Part shown: positions 21,707 through 34,305 of the stretch, piece after piece
How positions within the stretch are numbered: position 1 is the stretch's first letter
How the letters are laid out: every line of letters begins with the position of its first letter
From: Nicotiana tabacum
Taxonomy: Eukaryota > Streptophyta > Magnoliopsida > Solanales > Solanaceae
DNA length: 64,000 nucleotides
Reading direction: 5' to 3'
Assembly (NCBI RefSeq): GCF_000715075.1
Contig: NC_134087.1
Coordinates: forward strand, 108,539,161-108,603,160
Notes under the pieces: generated by a model
What the model was told of the DNA's origin: nothing
The model's input: only the letters and a program-made list of their open reading frames with translations
Database searches by the model: none
Made by a program: the position numbers and the translations under genes

Positions 21707-24700
21707 CTAGAATCTCTCTCCAAAACGGAAAAATATTGCTCCAGTCCCAGAATTGTGGTCAAAAGCATATTCTGCTCGTACTAAGCCTAGTTTCACGCCA
21801 ACTCCATACGAGGAGCCATGACCCATCCGCCTATAAACCTCTGTTGGGTTTCCTTTGACATCTTTTGAACTCCCAAGATCATTTCCATGTTCTGCAAATG
21901 CATAGACATGTGTGTTTCTCACAGGTATCCGCATCTCAGCAGCCAGCTGAAGGTAGCATCAATACATTAGATAAAAGACATTTATCAAACATAAGTTTTG
22001 CACAAGCAATTGTCTAGCTATGGCCAAGTAGCACTTCAAGAAAAAATGAGAGAAATAAGTTCACATCATAGCTTTGATAGAGAAACCATACATACCTCCA
22101 GTATATTTCTAGCTGCACCTATCTCTCCCATATTGTAGCCCCTCACTGAATAAGGTCCCCCAAGTGTGAAAGCATCATAACTGGGAAGATCTCCAACACA
22201 TCCACCATAGTGGCCATGGAGGACTAGGACAGGTGGCGGAGCCTTACCAACGCCTTCTTCTACTTGCTTCAGCTGGACAAATCGGGTCATTGTCAGCTGG
22301 TGGCGGTTAAAGAATGGGAACTTACTGCCAATTCCAAGTCCTTGATCAACCTGTAACGCAATATTAAATATTAGACAAGAGTCCATAAAAGAAATTTAAC
22401 CAATAATTAGTTCCAGAAGACACCATTCATATCTCATACATTTTTCACAACAAATGAGATAATTTATCAGAGTAGCTACAACGGTAAAAAGGTATATGAA
22501 AATCTAGAGCATGGGTAACAGTCAATTGATAAACGTTGAAAACTTGCTTCATGAGGAACAAATGAGATGCCCTCAGATGAAAGAAATATATGACATATAT
22601 GACTGGCAGTATTTTAAAATAGGACTGGCAGTAGATAATGTGGTAATATCTATTAATAAAGACCAAAAGCTACTTCCATTTTGATTTGCAAAAGAAAATG
22701 AATTCAGTAAAATCCAAAAAGAATACAAAAAGCTAATCTCACCTGGAAGACATTCCTCTCACCAACAATTGTCCCATTTACAAATTTGGTGTTATCTCGT
22801 GTGATGTTAGCTTGTAAAAATGCCATGCGGTCAATGCCAGTTTCACTAAGCGTTGTGGGAGGCCCATCTGCACTAATTCCACCACTTGGCAGTACCCTCT
22901 GCCCACGAGAAGAAATATGGCTGCTTTCATCGCGTGTTGTTATCTCTTCCATCACAAGTCCATAGGTGAATTTACTCTGACGAGTGAAATTCTGCAGCAA
23001 ATATACAGTTAAGCATCAAATTGCGTAATTATATAATACCTACATGAACTTCTTACAAGTCCCAAACAGAGCTCTCTGTGATGCCATAGCTACAAACTTT
23101 CTTAGATTTAATAAGTCATATACGTACCTAAGAGAGATATTCTTTTTTTAATTTGAATTTTACTATTGATCATCAAATTCTACAAAGGTTCCCGCAAAGC
23201 CGACAAACACTAAATGATAGAGACCTGCTAGCAGATGCATCACACTTGTATCAGTATTGGCCCTACCTCAGTAATGTTGGCTTTAAGTCCAGCGCGATCA
23301 ACCCATATAGGAGGGACTTCATCTACTCCAGGGCCCCCAGTAAAGACAGGACTCAACTTCCTGCTGTTGAAGCAGCTAGCTTTAAGCGTACGGTTTCGCG
23401 AATTGTAAACACCATCCAAATACGGATGAACATACTCTAACTTAAAAGCAAGATCATCCTGTAAAACAAATTAGACAGGGATTGTTGCTAAGGTTTAAGC
23501 CACTGGAAAAAGGATTAAAAAAACAAACCAAAAGCATCAGCAATGAAATAAAAAAGAACAATCACCTGAGGATTGAGGAAGTTACTGGTAGTCACAGAAC
23601 CAAGAATTGACCGATTGAGCCCCTTAAGATTCCGATGCTCAAATGAAACAGTTCCACCAGGTTGAATTGAAGCCTGAATGCCATAATACAGAAAAGGAAG
23701 GCATTTAGCAGTGAACTAACAGTTATAATCCATATCAAAACCATGCAGTCGAGATGCTTAATGGTGTACCAATGTGGGGCGACCTCCACGTCCAGGGACA
23801 ATGCTCCATTCAGTACTGACTTCAGCTGACTTCTGTTCCAACTCCTTGAGCTTAATTTCAACAATTATCCCTCCCTCATTCTTTTCATCTGGGCGAGGGT
23901 TGACTTCAATATTAGAGAAGAGAGCTAGAGAATTTATATTTCTCAAAGCCTGTTTTCCAGCTTCAATGTTGAAAACTTGTCCTTGACGAAGCTGAAGTAT
24001 CACACACATTTGAGAGCCATGTTAGTCCCAAATTGTATTCAAATGCATGACAAAACATAATATACTAGCATTGAAATATACACGTACAATGTTACATTGA
24101 TGTACAGAGATATTTAATCAGATTTCTCTACGATTCCACAGTATTGAAAAAGAACCACCAAAAGATGTAGGACCAGTAGGCATGCTCCAAATCAGCAGAA
24201 TTATGAAATTCAACATGTACTAGAAGTTTAATTAAAACGAGAATGCAGAAAATTACTGCAGTAGCTCCTTCAGCCCAATAGCAACATAAAACTTTAAACG
24301 ACAAGTATGACCCATCAAACTCATGCTTAAGTAGTGAAGCTAACCAAACACAACTGGCATTAATGAAAGAGTACCAATAACTTGAAAGCATAACTGGCGT
24401 AGGTAGACTGTCATTCAGGTCTGAAAACTTAAAAACAATCATTTCCTCTCTATGTACAATGACACCAATCAGATTGTACACAGAAACCAAAGTCCACAGC
24501 ATTTTCAGAAAGGATTTCTTTTATTCCTTTTCTGTAAGACAATTAAATTGAACAAAATCTCTTGTATTTCAGAAAGAACAGTTCTTTTATTCATCTTGTA
24601 AGTCCATGCAAGGATAAACGTGAGATATAATGAGGTTCTATTTTACAAAACCCCTTTTTTGCCTTAACTATTTGAATGAAATGGAACATAACGGGATTCA

Positions 24701-25931
24701 TATTGATGACAGTAACTAATTTGGGATATAGGACTAATTAATGGATTGACTTTGTATCTTTTACCTGCCTAGGCAATTCTCTCCGGACAACCGGATATTG
24801 AGTGTTTCCCTCACATACATTTCCCAGCTTATCCTGAAACTGAACGACCATTTGAGTAATATCCCCTTCCACCACCTCACAAACCACCTCCTTAGTATTC
24901 AAATTCCCAAAATTCACAACTTGGGCGCACGCGTAACCATTCTCATGATACCACTGCTGCACTCTATCCCTAATCTTCTGCAACAACCTAGCACTAACTG
25001 CCCCTTGCTCCCTCAACATCTGCAAAATCTCCCTTTGCACGGGTGGCGGCAACAAACATGGCCTTGACCTTTCAATCCTCCTCCTATAATCCTTCTCCTG
25101 GCTCCTGTAATACTCCAATTTCTCCTTCTCAGTCATGTCTGGATCCATTTCAATGGGCTTAGACTGTGGCATTAGGCCCACATTGATACACCTAAATCTA
25201 TCAGCTGACTGCCACGTGCTTTCTAAAAAGGATATCGTAACTCCGACTGTTCCATTAGGGTTTGTTTTTGCATCTAGATCAACTTTCTCGAACATTCCAC
25301 TGGTAGCTAGGGTTTCCAGCTCTTTAGTGAGCTGCGCCTTCGTGTAGACACCATTTGGCCGTAGAGACACCATTTCGAAGAAGGAATCCTCCGTCCCTAC
25401 CGTTGACCCGCGGCGGCGATCGAGGAACATGATGTCGGAGACCTTGTACTTCTTGAACCCGCTTAGTTTGTTCAGTTGTACCACAATATTCGCCGGCAAG
25501 CCGTGAGAATCCCATTCCTGTGATTCTTCTTCTCCAGCAATAGCCGCTGGAGAGAAAATCTTCGACCAGAAGCTATCTCCGCCACCTCCCCCTCCACCAC
25601 CACCGCCAGAACCACCGGAGGAGCCGCCGCCACCGTTTCCGCTGAGTTTAGCGTTGGACACGCCGTTGGAGAGCGCGTAGAGACCACAGCCAATGGCTGC
25701 GGTGGTTTTTACGATATTTTGGAGCTTTTTCGAGCCCAAAATGTCAAAATTGTCGCGGGGGCGTGAGGATGAGGGTTTAGGGTTTTGGGAGGAAGGGAAT
25801 GTAGGATGCTTGGATTTGATTGTAAGTGAAGGGACAGAGGCAGCAGTGGTGGTGGTTGCGGTGGCAGGAGTGAGCCGGCGGTGTGAACGGTGGACGGAAA
25901 GTGCGAGACCAGGAGCGGCGATGGACGCCAT
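21707..25931 (-). CDS. TOC75: TOC75-III, chloroplast outer-envelope protein import channel
   Basis: Encodes the Omp85-type beta-barrel pore of the TOC complex, through which nuclear-encoded preproteins cross the outer chloroplast envelope. Seven exons join in phase: 25931-24765, 23991-23770, 23673-23566, 23458-23267, 22991-22743, 22350-22096 and 21946-21707. They total 810 codons, matching the family's usual 800-820. Residues 1-60 are Ser/Thr-rich and basic, like a chloroplast transit peptide. A glycine run of about 20 residues near position 100-120 is the known envelope-retention signal. POTRA-type repeats follow in exon 1 and early exon 2. The barrel covers the rest, with the conserved loop motif GGPYSVRGYNMGEIG in exon 6 and a C-terminus FFRFGERF. 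All introns are GT-AG and no stop or frameshift is seen, so it appears functional. Confidence 0.95.
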
Positions 25932-26060
25932 TGTAGAAGATAATGGAGAGTGAAGAAATCGAGGCGGTAAAGTTCAACACTCTGAGAAAGGGTATTGAAA
26001 TGAAGTGGTAATGATATTTCAGATTGGACCCAGATTGCACTAATGGGCTTTAGCGTCCAA
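25932..26060 (-). promoter_or_regulatory. Proximal promoter and leader of TOC75
   Basis: Only about 130 bp separate the start codon from the MITE-like element. Read on the transcript strand this interval contains AAGCCCATTA (26050-26041), close to the UP1/site II type motif common in promoters of housekeeping and organelle-related genes. No clear TATA box was found. Confidence 0.4.
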
Positions 26061-26945
26061 TTAATACGGGCATTTGCATCTATACCCGCTTTTTGTGCCA
26101 CATTATAATTTGTGCTCGCTTTGCAAAAAAAATTGCAAGCGTACCCGCTTTTTCGCATAACTTCAGCATACGGGGCTGAAGTATCAAAAACAATCACGCA
26201 AAACTTCAACATTCTAGTAGTCGGGTTTGAAGTTCAGCTCTAGAGCTGAAGTTTTTGTGTTGTAAATGGGAAACTTCAGCTCTAGAGTTGAAATTTTTTT
26301 TACCACCTATTAATATTACATACTAGAGCTGAAGTTTCCAGTTACAACACAAAACCACCTATTAATATTACATACTAGAGCTGAAGTTTTTGTGTTGTAA
26401 ATGAGAAACTTCAGCTCTAGAGCTGAAGTTTTTTTACCACATGTTAATATTACATACTAGAGCTGAGGTTTTTTACGACCTATTAATATTACATACTACA
26501 ACTGAAGTTTTTTTACCACCTATTAATATTACATACAGTTGCTCGTATTGTATTAGCTAGGCAGGTATAAATATTTTTAAATTAATTAAAAACGTGAAAG
26601 GCACAAGAAAAAAATAAAGGTCAGAGAGGGATATATACATGTATCATATGGGGGATTGGATTAGTGGGTAGAAAGCAGAGGAGAGAGCTAAAGCAGTCAT
26701 TCCAATTCTCGAAGGGAAAAAAGAAAAGCTAAAAAATAAAGTAAGAACGTGAAAGGGTAGCTTTTGCACAGCTTGTGATGTTGTTTTTATGCATATCAAT
26801 CTCAATCTAGATCCTTGCTTTCTTCTGGTGAGGTACTGAAGCGGAGAAGAAAGGGAGCTGAAGTTGTTTAAAAAGTGGGTACAAGTTAAAAGTTTTAAAA
26901 AAAATGGGTATAGGTTAAATTGGGGCGACCAAATAGGGCGCCCGT
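26060..26945. mobile_element. MITE-like non-autonomous transposon, tentative
   Basis: The left edge reads ACGGGCATTTGCATCTATACCCGCTTTT. The right edge in reverse reads CACGGGCGCCCTATTTGG and continues with CCTATACCCATTTTT. These form an imperfect inverted repeat about 880 bp apart. No coding capacity. A clean target duplication was not identified, so the ends are uncertain and the class (MULE-like is possible) is a guess. Confidence 0.45.
26225..26530. repeat. Repeated CTTCAGCTCTAGAGCTGAAG palindromes
   Basis: The 20-bp palindrome or its half-site occurs about eight times, interspersed with ACCACCTATTAATATTACATACTAGAG and TTTTTGTGTTGTAAATG blocks in both orientations. The arrangement can fold into long hairpins on either strand. 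It sits inside the MITE-like element upstream of TOC75. Confidence 0.85.
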
Positions 26946-27488
26946 GCAATTTTTACATTAATATGGATCCTGGCCCACGAATCAAAAGTGAAATATCGAG
27001 TTCATCACAAGGTCTCTGACATCATGTTCAAGAAGTACAGATTGTAGATACGTTTTTTGTTGTTATAAGATGTATTATGTGTATTTAAGCTACTGTATCC
27101 ATGAATACAGTAGCAAAAATAGGCGTGAATCAGGGAAGTCCAGCTAATCAGTTATTGTATTCAAGTGTATTCGACTGTATTCATGGCGTGAAGCATGAGA
27201 TTATAGCTAGACAGATTATTGTATTCGACTGCATTCACGGCGTGAAACAGGGAATTACACTATTTTTTAAATGGAAAGTGAATCAATTAACATAATAGGC
27301 TCCTAATATACCTCAACAAACTCAATTATAACACACAAAATTTGTATTTCCTTGTGTAAAAAAGATTCTCAATCGAAAAATATCTCAAAAACATAGCAAT
27401 TTTCAGAAAAAGTATATAATACATCTGAATACATAAATTATATTAATTAAAAAAACATATGAATACATTCATGGCATATAGTGAGACA

Positions 27489-27640
27489 ATACAATGAAAT
27501 ACATAGAATACAACGGGATACGTTGAAATACAATGAAAAAAAGACAGTGAATACAATAAAATACATGGAATACAACGAGATACATTGAACTACAATAAAA
27601 AAAATAATGAATACAATGAAATATATGAAAATACATTGAA
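27489..27640. repeat. About 61-bp tandem repeat, 2.5 copies
   Basis: AATACAATGAAATACATAGAATAC recurs with small changes near 27489, 27550 and 27610, in A-rich DNA. Confidence 0.75.
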
Positions 27641-28823
27641 TATATTAACAGAAAATCAAGTTGCTCAGCCCCAAACTCCGTCGTCTTTGTTCAAGAACAA
27701 ACCCTAATTTCTAGCGAATCCGCCAACAAACCCTAATTTTCGGCGAATCCACAATTGCTATCTCTTGTTACTGGTCTCCCTTGGATGATAATATCGAGGT
27801 TTCTTTGCCTTCTTCTAGTGAAAAATGTCCTTCCAGAGAATATGTTGATGCTCATATACAAACTGGTCTTTCTTCTGTTGAATTTTTTGAAGAGTAGTTG
27901 TGTCGTCCCAAGTCTCTCTTCTTGCCATCAACTACCAATAAGGTAATCAAAGGCTGCTAGTGACTTCCTTGTGTTTAAAAGGGTTGTGATTGCTTTTGTT
28001 GCGTTGCAGATTTGACAATTCCACGAGTAGCACTATCACAACAAAGACAATATACTGTCAAATAATATCTAGGATATGAATGGACAATTGGACATGGATC
28101 ATCAACATAGAATTGTTCTTTCTCTCATACTATTGAACGAAACCAATTAATAATTTCTCTCGGATCATCCTTTTCAGGATACATAAAAGTTAGTTAGGGT
28201 TCCGATAGAGTGAAGGATGGCAGAACCGGCGAGTCCAGGCGGCGGCGGCGAAAGCCATGAGAGTGGCGGCAAGCAGAGCCCTTAGTTGTGTTTTTAGGGA
28301 ATGGGGGAAAAAAATGGCATGTATCAAAGTAGAAAGAGAAAGAAAATAGTGTAACTGAATAGCGTATTTAGTAGCTTAGGGTCATGGTAACCAAAATTAG
28401 ATATTTTGCTATAAACATTAAAAGGTATCTATATAATATAATTTTTTTAAATGATATTTATTTAAAATAAATAAGGTGTTAGCCTTTGCTATGGGAGGTA
28501 AAAATTACATCATTAATGTATAGTACACGAAAATGGAAACTCGACTAACAATTTAAAGGTTAGTCGCTTTGTTATCCTCCTAAAAGAAACTATTTTTGCA
28601 CGATAAGCCATTTACTTAATTTAAGAGTTACTTTTCTATTTCAATAAGAAAATTTATACAGTTTCTCACTTTCTGGTAATAACAATTGATAGTACTTGTA
28701 TATTGCTATATTCGATAGTAGTATAACACTCAAGGAATATGTACTCAACAGTTTTTTAAATAGAAAAGTTGCTCGTTTAAGCAAGACCACTGAATCTATG
28801 AAGCATTTAATGTTACCAAGGTC

Positions 28824-28932
28824 AACCTCACTTTTTGTATTTTAAAAGAAAAAAAAGAATGGTTAGTTAAATTATCAAACCTCACTTTTTGTATTTTAAA
28901 AGAAAAAAAAAGAATGGTTAGTTAAATTATCA
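28824..28932. repeat. 54-bp direct duplication
   Basis: Two adjacent copies of a unit starting AACCTCACTTTTTGTATTTT. They differ by one A in a poly(A) run. Confidence 0.9.
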
Positions 28933-29342
28933 AACTGTTTTTGCCCATGAGATGAACTTTGCCTCTGAAATTGATGTTTGTACCATGACATGAGGCTAAC
29001 ATAGAGGAAATTAGTTGCTCTGAAGACGAGGTCAAGTCCTATTTCAGTGGTGTATCAAGAATCATAAATTTAATAATTTCAGCTCTTACATGTATGTATG
29101 TGCCTCTTAATCTATTGCCATTTGTAAATCTAGCAACAAACCATTCGATCAAACTACACTAATTGGCTTTTTAATTTCCCGCCGGAGGAACCCGCAAACC
29201 ATGCTTTAACTTTAACTACCGTTGAGTTTAGTTCTTAAATTTTCTCATTTGCAAGAAAAGCTGAAAAAAACCCAGGCAGAACGAATAAACATACAAACAG
29301 ACAAACTATAGGAAGATTTCAAGACAGGAATTCTCGTACAAA

Positions 29343-31531
29343 TGGCTCAACTTGATCCGTTACAAAAAATTTCACAGACATCCAAAACTCCCAAGTCCAA
29401 TTCACCAACTTTTGAACAACTTTTACAAGGTTATTTAGTTCTCTGACAAACTTAATTAGCAAGTCGAGATTAATTTCATTTTAATACTATCTGCATTTCT
29501 ATATTTACTGGCTTTTTAGTACTGCATTTGATTAGGAAATGAAAGGAGTTGGTCAACAAATACCTCCCCAACAGCTTATGATCAAGAAGAATATACACCA
29601 ACTCATGGCAAGAAATCAGTTATCACCAAAGTTAAGGAAAAAGCAAAGAAACTCAAATACAGTTTAAGTGGCAAGAAGAAGCTGCATGAGAATGATGTCC
29701 ACGACCACGACGATAACAGTACACCTTCATGGGGCGCTACTTTGGATGATGAAGATGAAGAAGATGAAGATCCTGAATATCTTGGTGCTCCAAGTAATAT
29801 GTTCTTTACATTACTCGATCATTATTTCTACGTACCTTTCATATTCAATTAAGAACAATCGGTACAAGTGTAGATTTATATACATTCTGTTCTAACCATG
29901 GTGAAGAAATTAAAGCCAACATTTTCCAATTAAGGCAGTGCTAGTAAATGTAGCCTCGTAACAACATGAATTAATAGAGTACGAACCTTAACATGATCAC
30001 AAAGAAATTTTACACAGTTAATCGTGGATTTAGACAGAATTGAATGATCCTCATATCTCAAGCAGTGACGGAAGCAGGATTGTCACCAAGGAGATTCAAA
30101 AAAAAGTTTAACACATAAAAAAACTAAGAAAATTTATCATCTAACATATATACATGATAAAAAGATTTGATCATATACATTGTAATTTTCGCCGAACCCC
30201 TTGCGTCTACCTAGCTCCGCCCCTGATCCCAAGTTGGAAATCCCATATATACCTAGTGCTTATTATCGTTGTTATTTAAAGGTATTATTTAGCAGATAAA
30301 TTTTAATAGCTTGTCATGACAATTACTATAGTCAACTAATTGAATAAACTTATTAGATCTTTTTCCTTTTTCTTATTGAATTTAGCTTCTTCAATGAGTA
30401 TATATTTGCTTGAGATGATATATTATATTGCTTCATGTGTACTCCTGCTGCTGTCTTTAGTGTATGAATCGGAACTGGCACCTGAGACTTATAAAGAAGC
30501 AGCACGACAACACCCACGAGCAGATCCAGTGGTATCCGAGAAGCATGCTGTTCCGACCAGCATCAAACATGAGTTTATTGAACAAGACAATATGGAGAAA
30601 TTACCAGATAGCCCCAGTAAAACCATAACAGAAACTGTAACAGAGAAGTTAGCACCAGCTTATGCTGCAGTATCTGATGCAACCCACGCTATTGCTTCAA
30701 AATTTTCAGGCCTCACTCTAACAAATAGCAACGAGCAAGAATCTGGGAACCAGCATGCAGCGCCAAAAACTGGTCATTTTGCTGAAAGTAATGCGAGTAA
30801 GTTGGGACAAAATGTAGAGCAAAATGCTAGTGGTATTAGCAGCCCAGGAAAATGGGACAAAGGTGTTTCAGTAAAAGAGTACTTTGTAGAAAAATTTGAA
30901 CCTGGTGAAGGCGAGAGATCACTTTCTCAAATCATAACTGAGGCTATGAGCCCTAGGCAAGCAGCTTCTGGTGATAAAGGTAACGTCGAATAGTATGTCT
31001 GTATGTAATTTTTCTCAAATCAGTGTACGGGCAATATCGAAAATAAAGTCGTTCACAACTCTGTTTTGGCGTAACAGGTATAGTGGAGAAGATGAAGGGT
31101 GCTGTAACGTCATTTATTCGGCCTGACGATTCCCCTAAATCAACACAAAATAGCATCAAATCATCATCAGCTCCCAACAATCCCATTTCTACAACTGCCA
31201 CTTTCTCTCCTAAAAGTCCCAGCTTGTCTTCTAAGAACATTGTTATCTCTACTAATGATAATCTGCCTCAAGATAATCCCATCGCTATGCCTCATAAGAG
31301 TCCCATTTCCACTACCAACGAAACTGCAGCATCATTATCCCATTTTCCTGAGTTCCACAGTGCAAGCTCATCACCTCTCATTCCCATCTCCACCAGCGTT
31401 CACGAAGGTAATTCTTATTCAAAATTTAAAGTGCCTAACTAGTCAGTAAATACTTATTTGTTTCTCACGGAGGATTCTTTATTGCAGTTATTGAGGAACA
31501 AAGCCATGGAAGAATTCTCCAACCTAATTAA
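29343..31531 (+). CDS. LTI65/CAP160-type low-temperature and drought-induced protein
   Basis: Family members (LTI65/RD29B, CAP160) are hydrophilic proteins that accumulate in cold, drought and ABA responses; their molecular action is unclear. Likely exons are 29343-29429, 29536-29793, 30461-30979, 31078-31407 and 31488-31531. Exon 2 encodes HGKKSVITKVKEKAKKLKYS and an acidic run ending DPEYLGAP; exon 3 continues MYESELAPETYKEAAR. These are the family's N-terminal hallmarks. Exon 3 ends with KEYFVEKFEPGEGERSLSQI, the PGEED-type repeat, and exon 4 starts GIVEKMKGAVTSFIRP. Exon 5 ends EEQSHGRILQPN. Predicted length is about 412 residues with no membrane segment. Exons 2-5 join in phase. Exon 1 as read is one base short of the needed phase, so its start or end may be misplaced by a base. 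Confidence 0.85.
30063..30225. mobile_element. hAT-type MITE in intron 2 of the LTI65-like gene
   Basis: A 163-bp element. It starts CAGTGACGGAAGCAGG and ends CCTAGCTCCGCCCCTG, so the ends form an imperfect inverted repeat (CAGTGACGGA versus CAGGGGCGGA). It is flanked by ATCTCAAG (30055-30062) and ATCCCAAG (30226-30233), an 8-bp duplication with one change. Eight-bp duplications and CAGNGNCGG-type ends are standard for hAT elements. Confidence 0.85.
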
Positions 31532-32333
31532 CTGAAAATCGAATTACAGATATCTCGAAATAAAGAATCAATATACTGATTCCATTTTTTTTTGTATTAG
31601 TAATAAGCATAAGCAAAATAAATAAAGAGCATCTGTAGCATTTTGTTTTGACTTTTAGATATACGTCGCTGCAATTTCAGCGACAAGTTATTTTTTTAGT
31701 AGTGTCTACAAATCTTTTTTTACACAGCTGACCCCAAACTTGTTTGGGACTAAGGCGTAGTTACAGTAGTAGTAGTAGTAGTTGTTGTTGTTAACAAAAT
31801 TTGTTTTGAAGAGTTGTATCGAGTCACGAAGAACAATCCATCCGCAGTATATCTGAAGAGTCAGGACAAATTGTCTGCAAGAAGGTTTCAACCTCTAATT
31901 CTGTAATGTTGGGCATCCAAGATCGTTGACCATATATCAACTTTTTCTTCCCTAATCAGATTGAGAAATCTAGAAAAGATACTCTTTGAAATTTCATCTA
32001 GTCAGATTATACCTGAAGACTGAAGCTAAGTGATCAGAAATGAAATATGTAGAACCTTTATTGAGAAATGCAAGAATTAAGCATATCAATCAAACAACTA
32101 AGCCTTCCAAATAGTTGGGTCAGTTATATATACTTTCCGTATTCATTTCCGTATTGCGCTGTATTCAGCATGTTGTATCGACCATGTTTTATAAGAATAT
32201 TTATATATTCCTATATTGTAAAAAGCCGTATTAGGGTTCTTGGGATGGAAAAAAACAAAGATGGGTCAAATGAATAAATTGCACTGCCATTGGTTCAATT
32301 GAATTATGAAAAAATATAAAGCTACGACTTTTG
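31532..32333. other. 3' region of the LTI65-like gene and spacer
   Basis: AT-rich, with no further gene. Includes the TS SINE tail at 31725. Its right end, TTTTG at 32329-32333, is one copy of the copia target duplication. Confidence 0.55.
31725..31792 (+). mobile_element. TS-type SINE 3' fragment
   Basis: The phrase CAAACTTGTTTGGGACTAAG, then GCGTAGTTA, GTA repeats and TTG repeats match the 3' part of the Solanaceae TS SINE as recalled. Only the 3' portion is present, and no reliable target duplication was found. Confidence 0.65.
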
Positions 32334-32585
32334 TGTCAAATTAACACAATGTAGTGATGCAATGGATCGAGAAGAGAGCTAGTTGAATTGGAAGAAGAAA
32401 ACTTGGATAGAAATCTACTTGATTCTCATTTCTTCAACTGAATCTAATGAGCTACATAACCGCTATATATATACAAGTGTTAAGTCTCTATTTCACCGAC
32501 TAATACTAACTCTAGTTAAATAACTCACTTTGCTAACCAACTAACTAACTAACTAATGCCAGATCAGCTAGTTATACTCTTAACA
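32334..32585 (-). repeat. Copia 3' LTR
   Basis: 252 bp with TG...CA ends, closely matching 37031-37298 apart from scattered changes and a few short indels near its inner end. Confidence 0.9.
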
Positions 32586-32700
32586 CTCCCTCTCAAACTG
32601 ATGCTTTGAATATATTCTCGCCTCCAAGCTGATTCAACAGGAACTCATGATGTGCTTTGCCAATACTCTTTGTCAGCAAATCTGTCGGTTGATCTTTTGT

Positions 32701-34305
32701 TTACAAATGATGAGTTAAGATCATTCCTTGACCCAGTTCTTCTCTTACAAAATGATAGTCTATATATATATGTCTAGTCCTTTCATGGAATATAGGATTT
32801 GCACCAATTTGGATTGCAGCCTTGCTGTCACAAAATAAATCAACAAGTTGATGACGTTCAATTCCAAGTTCATTAAATAGACCTATCAGCCAAGTGATCT
32901 CAGCTACACATGATGCCATACTCCTGAATTCAGCTTCAGCTGAGCTTCTGGCTACAGTTTCTTGCTTCTTTGACTTCCATAACACTAAAGCTTCTCCAAA
33001 CTTCACAAGGTACCCTGACAGATCTTCTTGTCTGCAGGCAAGAGCCCCAATCTGAATCACAGAATGCCTGCAACTGCTTGGTTTCCACTACTGGTATCAC
33101 AAATCATAAGCCTAGTGATATCTTTAGATACCTGACAATTCTTAGAGCAGCTTCCATGTGTGATTGTTTTGGAACATGCATATATTGATTTAGTACTTGC
33201 ACTCCAAAAGATATGTTTGGTCTGGTCATGGTCAAGTATAATAGTCTGCCGACCAACCTTTGATATTCACCAGGATCCCTCAGTATAGGATCTTCATGGC
33301 CTGCATCTCTGTTGAATGCTCTATCATATTCAACTAATGTGAGTTTTTGATTGCACTTCAAAACAGTACCAGCTGTCTTTGCTCTTTCTAGACCAAGTTC
33401 AGATTCTAACTCCAAAGTGTACTTCCTTTGACATATGTGTATGTCCTTCTTTGATCTAGCAAACTCAATGCCTAGGAAGAATTTCATTTCCCCAAGGTCC
33501 TTCATTTTAAACTTCTTTTGATGGTCTTTTCTTGTTTTGATCAGCAGCTCATGACTTCTTCTTGTAATGATTAGGTCATCAACATATATTAGAATCACAA
33601 ATATATCACTGCTTAGCTTCTGTGTGAACAATGAGTAGTCAAAGTGATTTTGAACAAAGCCCAACTGATGCAAAACTTTAGTCAATTTGAGATTCCACTG
33701 TCTTGGTGCTTGTTTCAGACCATGCAGTGACTTGTGTAATTTGCAGACTTTTTTAATCTCCCCCTGTCTAGAAAATCTATTTGGAATGGTCATGTAGACT
33801 TATTCTAAGAGATCACCTTGGAAGAAAGTATTGTAGACATCATTTGATAGATGAACCAATGCTTAGATGCAGCCACAACCACCACTGATATAACAATAAC
33901 CATTTTTGCTATTGGTGAGAATGTTTCTTTGTAATCCAGCCCTTCTTATTGACTGTAACCTTTTGCCACTAAGCATGCCTTATACCTTTCCACTCCTCCT
34001 GATGATTTTTATTTGACTTTGGACACCCATTTGCACCCAATGAGAGCTTTGTCTTCAGGTAGATCCACAATACTCCATGTGTTGTTTTCCTCAAGAGCAG
34101 CTATCTCCAGTTTCATAGCTTCAATCCACTTTGGATCTGCAACAGCTTCACTGAAGGTGGAAGGATCCAAAATAGATGAGTAGGAGTTCAAGGCAGCCTT
34201 GTACGAAGATGCCAGTTGATCATAACAGACATAAGATGAGATAGGATAGGCATAAGCGGAGGCCTTAGTAGTGACATAGTCTTGCAGCCATAGAGGTTGT
34301 TTCAC
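32701..34305 (-). pseudogene. Copia reverse transcriptase and RNase H remnant
   Basis: Frames at 34305-34009, 33793-33104 and 33060-32701 together cover the reverse transcriptase and RNase H. Visible motifs are WIEAMKLEIAALEENNTW (start of the domain), LHGLKQAPRQWN, the catalytic YVDDLII near 33575, and in RNase H ARSSAEAEFRSMA and CDSKAAIQI. The frame is interrupted near 33800-34008 and again near 33060-33104, so no enzyme can be made from this copy. Confidence 0.9.

Larger units (their letters stand above)
26946..29342. other. Intergenic AT-rich and repeat DNA
   Basis: Contains repeated GTATTCGACTGTATTCATGGCGTGAA-like phrases near 27160-27250, the tandem array at 27489 and a low-complexity stretch. 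Two AAACCCTAATTT phrases (27700 and 27731) and a GC-rich fragment (about 28215-28285) could be remnants of a transposon that picked up gene sequence. The final part is the LTI65-like promoter; no ABRE (ACGTG) or DRE (CCGAC) core was noticed there. No gene was recognised. Confidence 0.5.

Noticed and set aside
24128..24502. 124-codon frame in the minus strand
   Set aside because: It lies wholly within TOC75 intron 1, and the flanking exons join in phase without it.
25693..26212. Several open frames opposite the first TOC75 exon and its upstream region
   Set aside because: They are shadows of the glycine/serine-rich TOC75 coding sequence and its leader on other frames.
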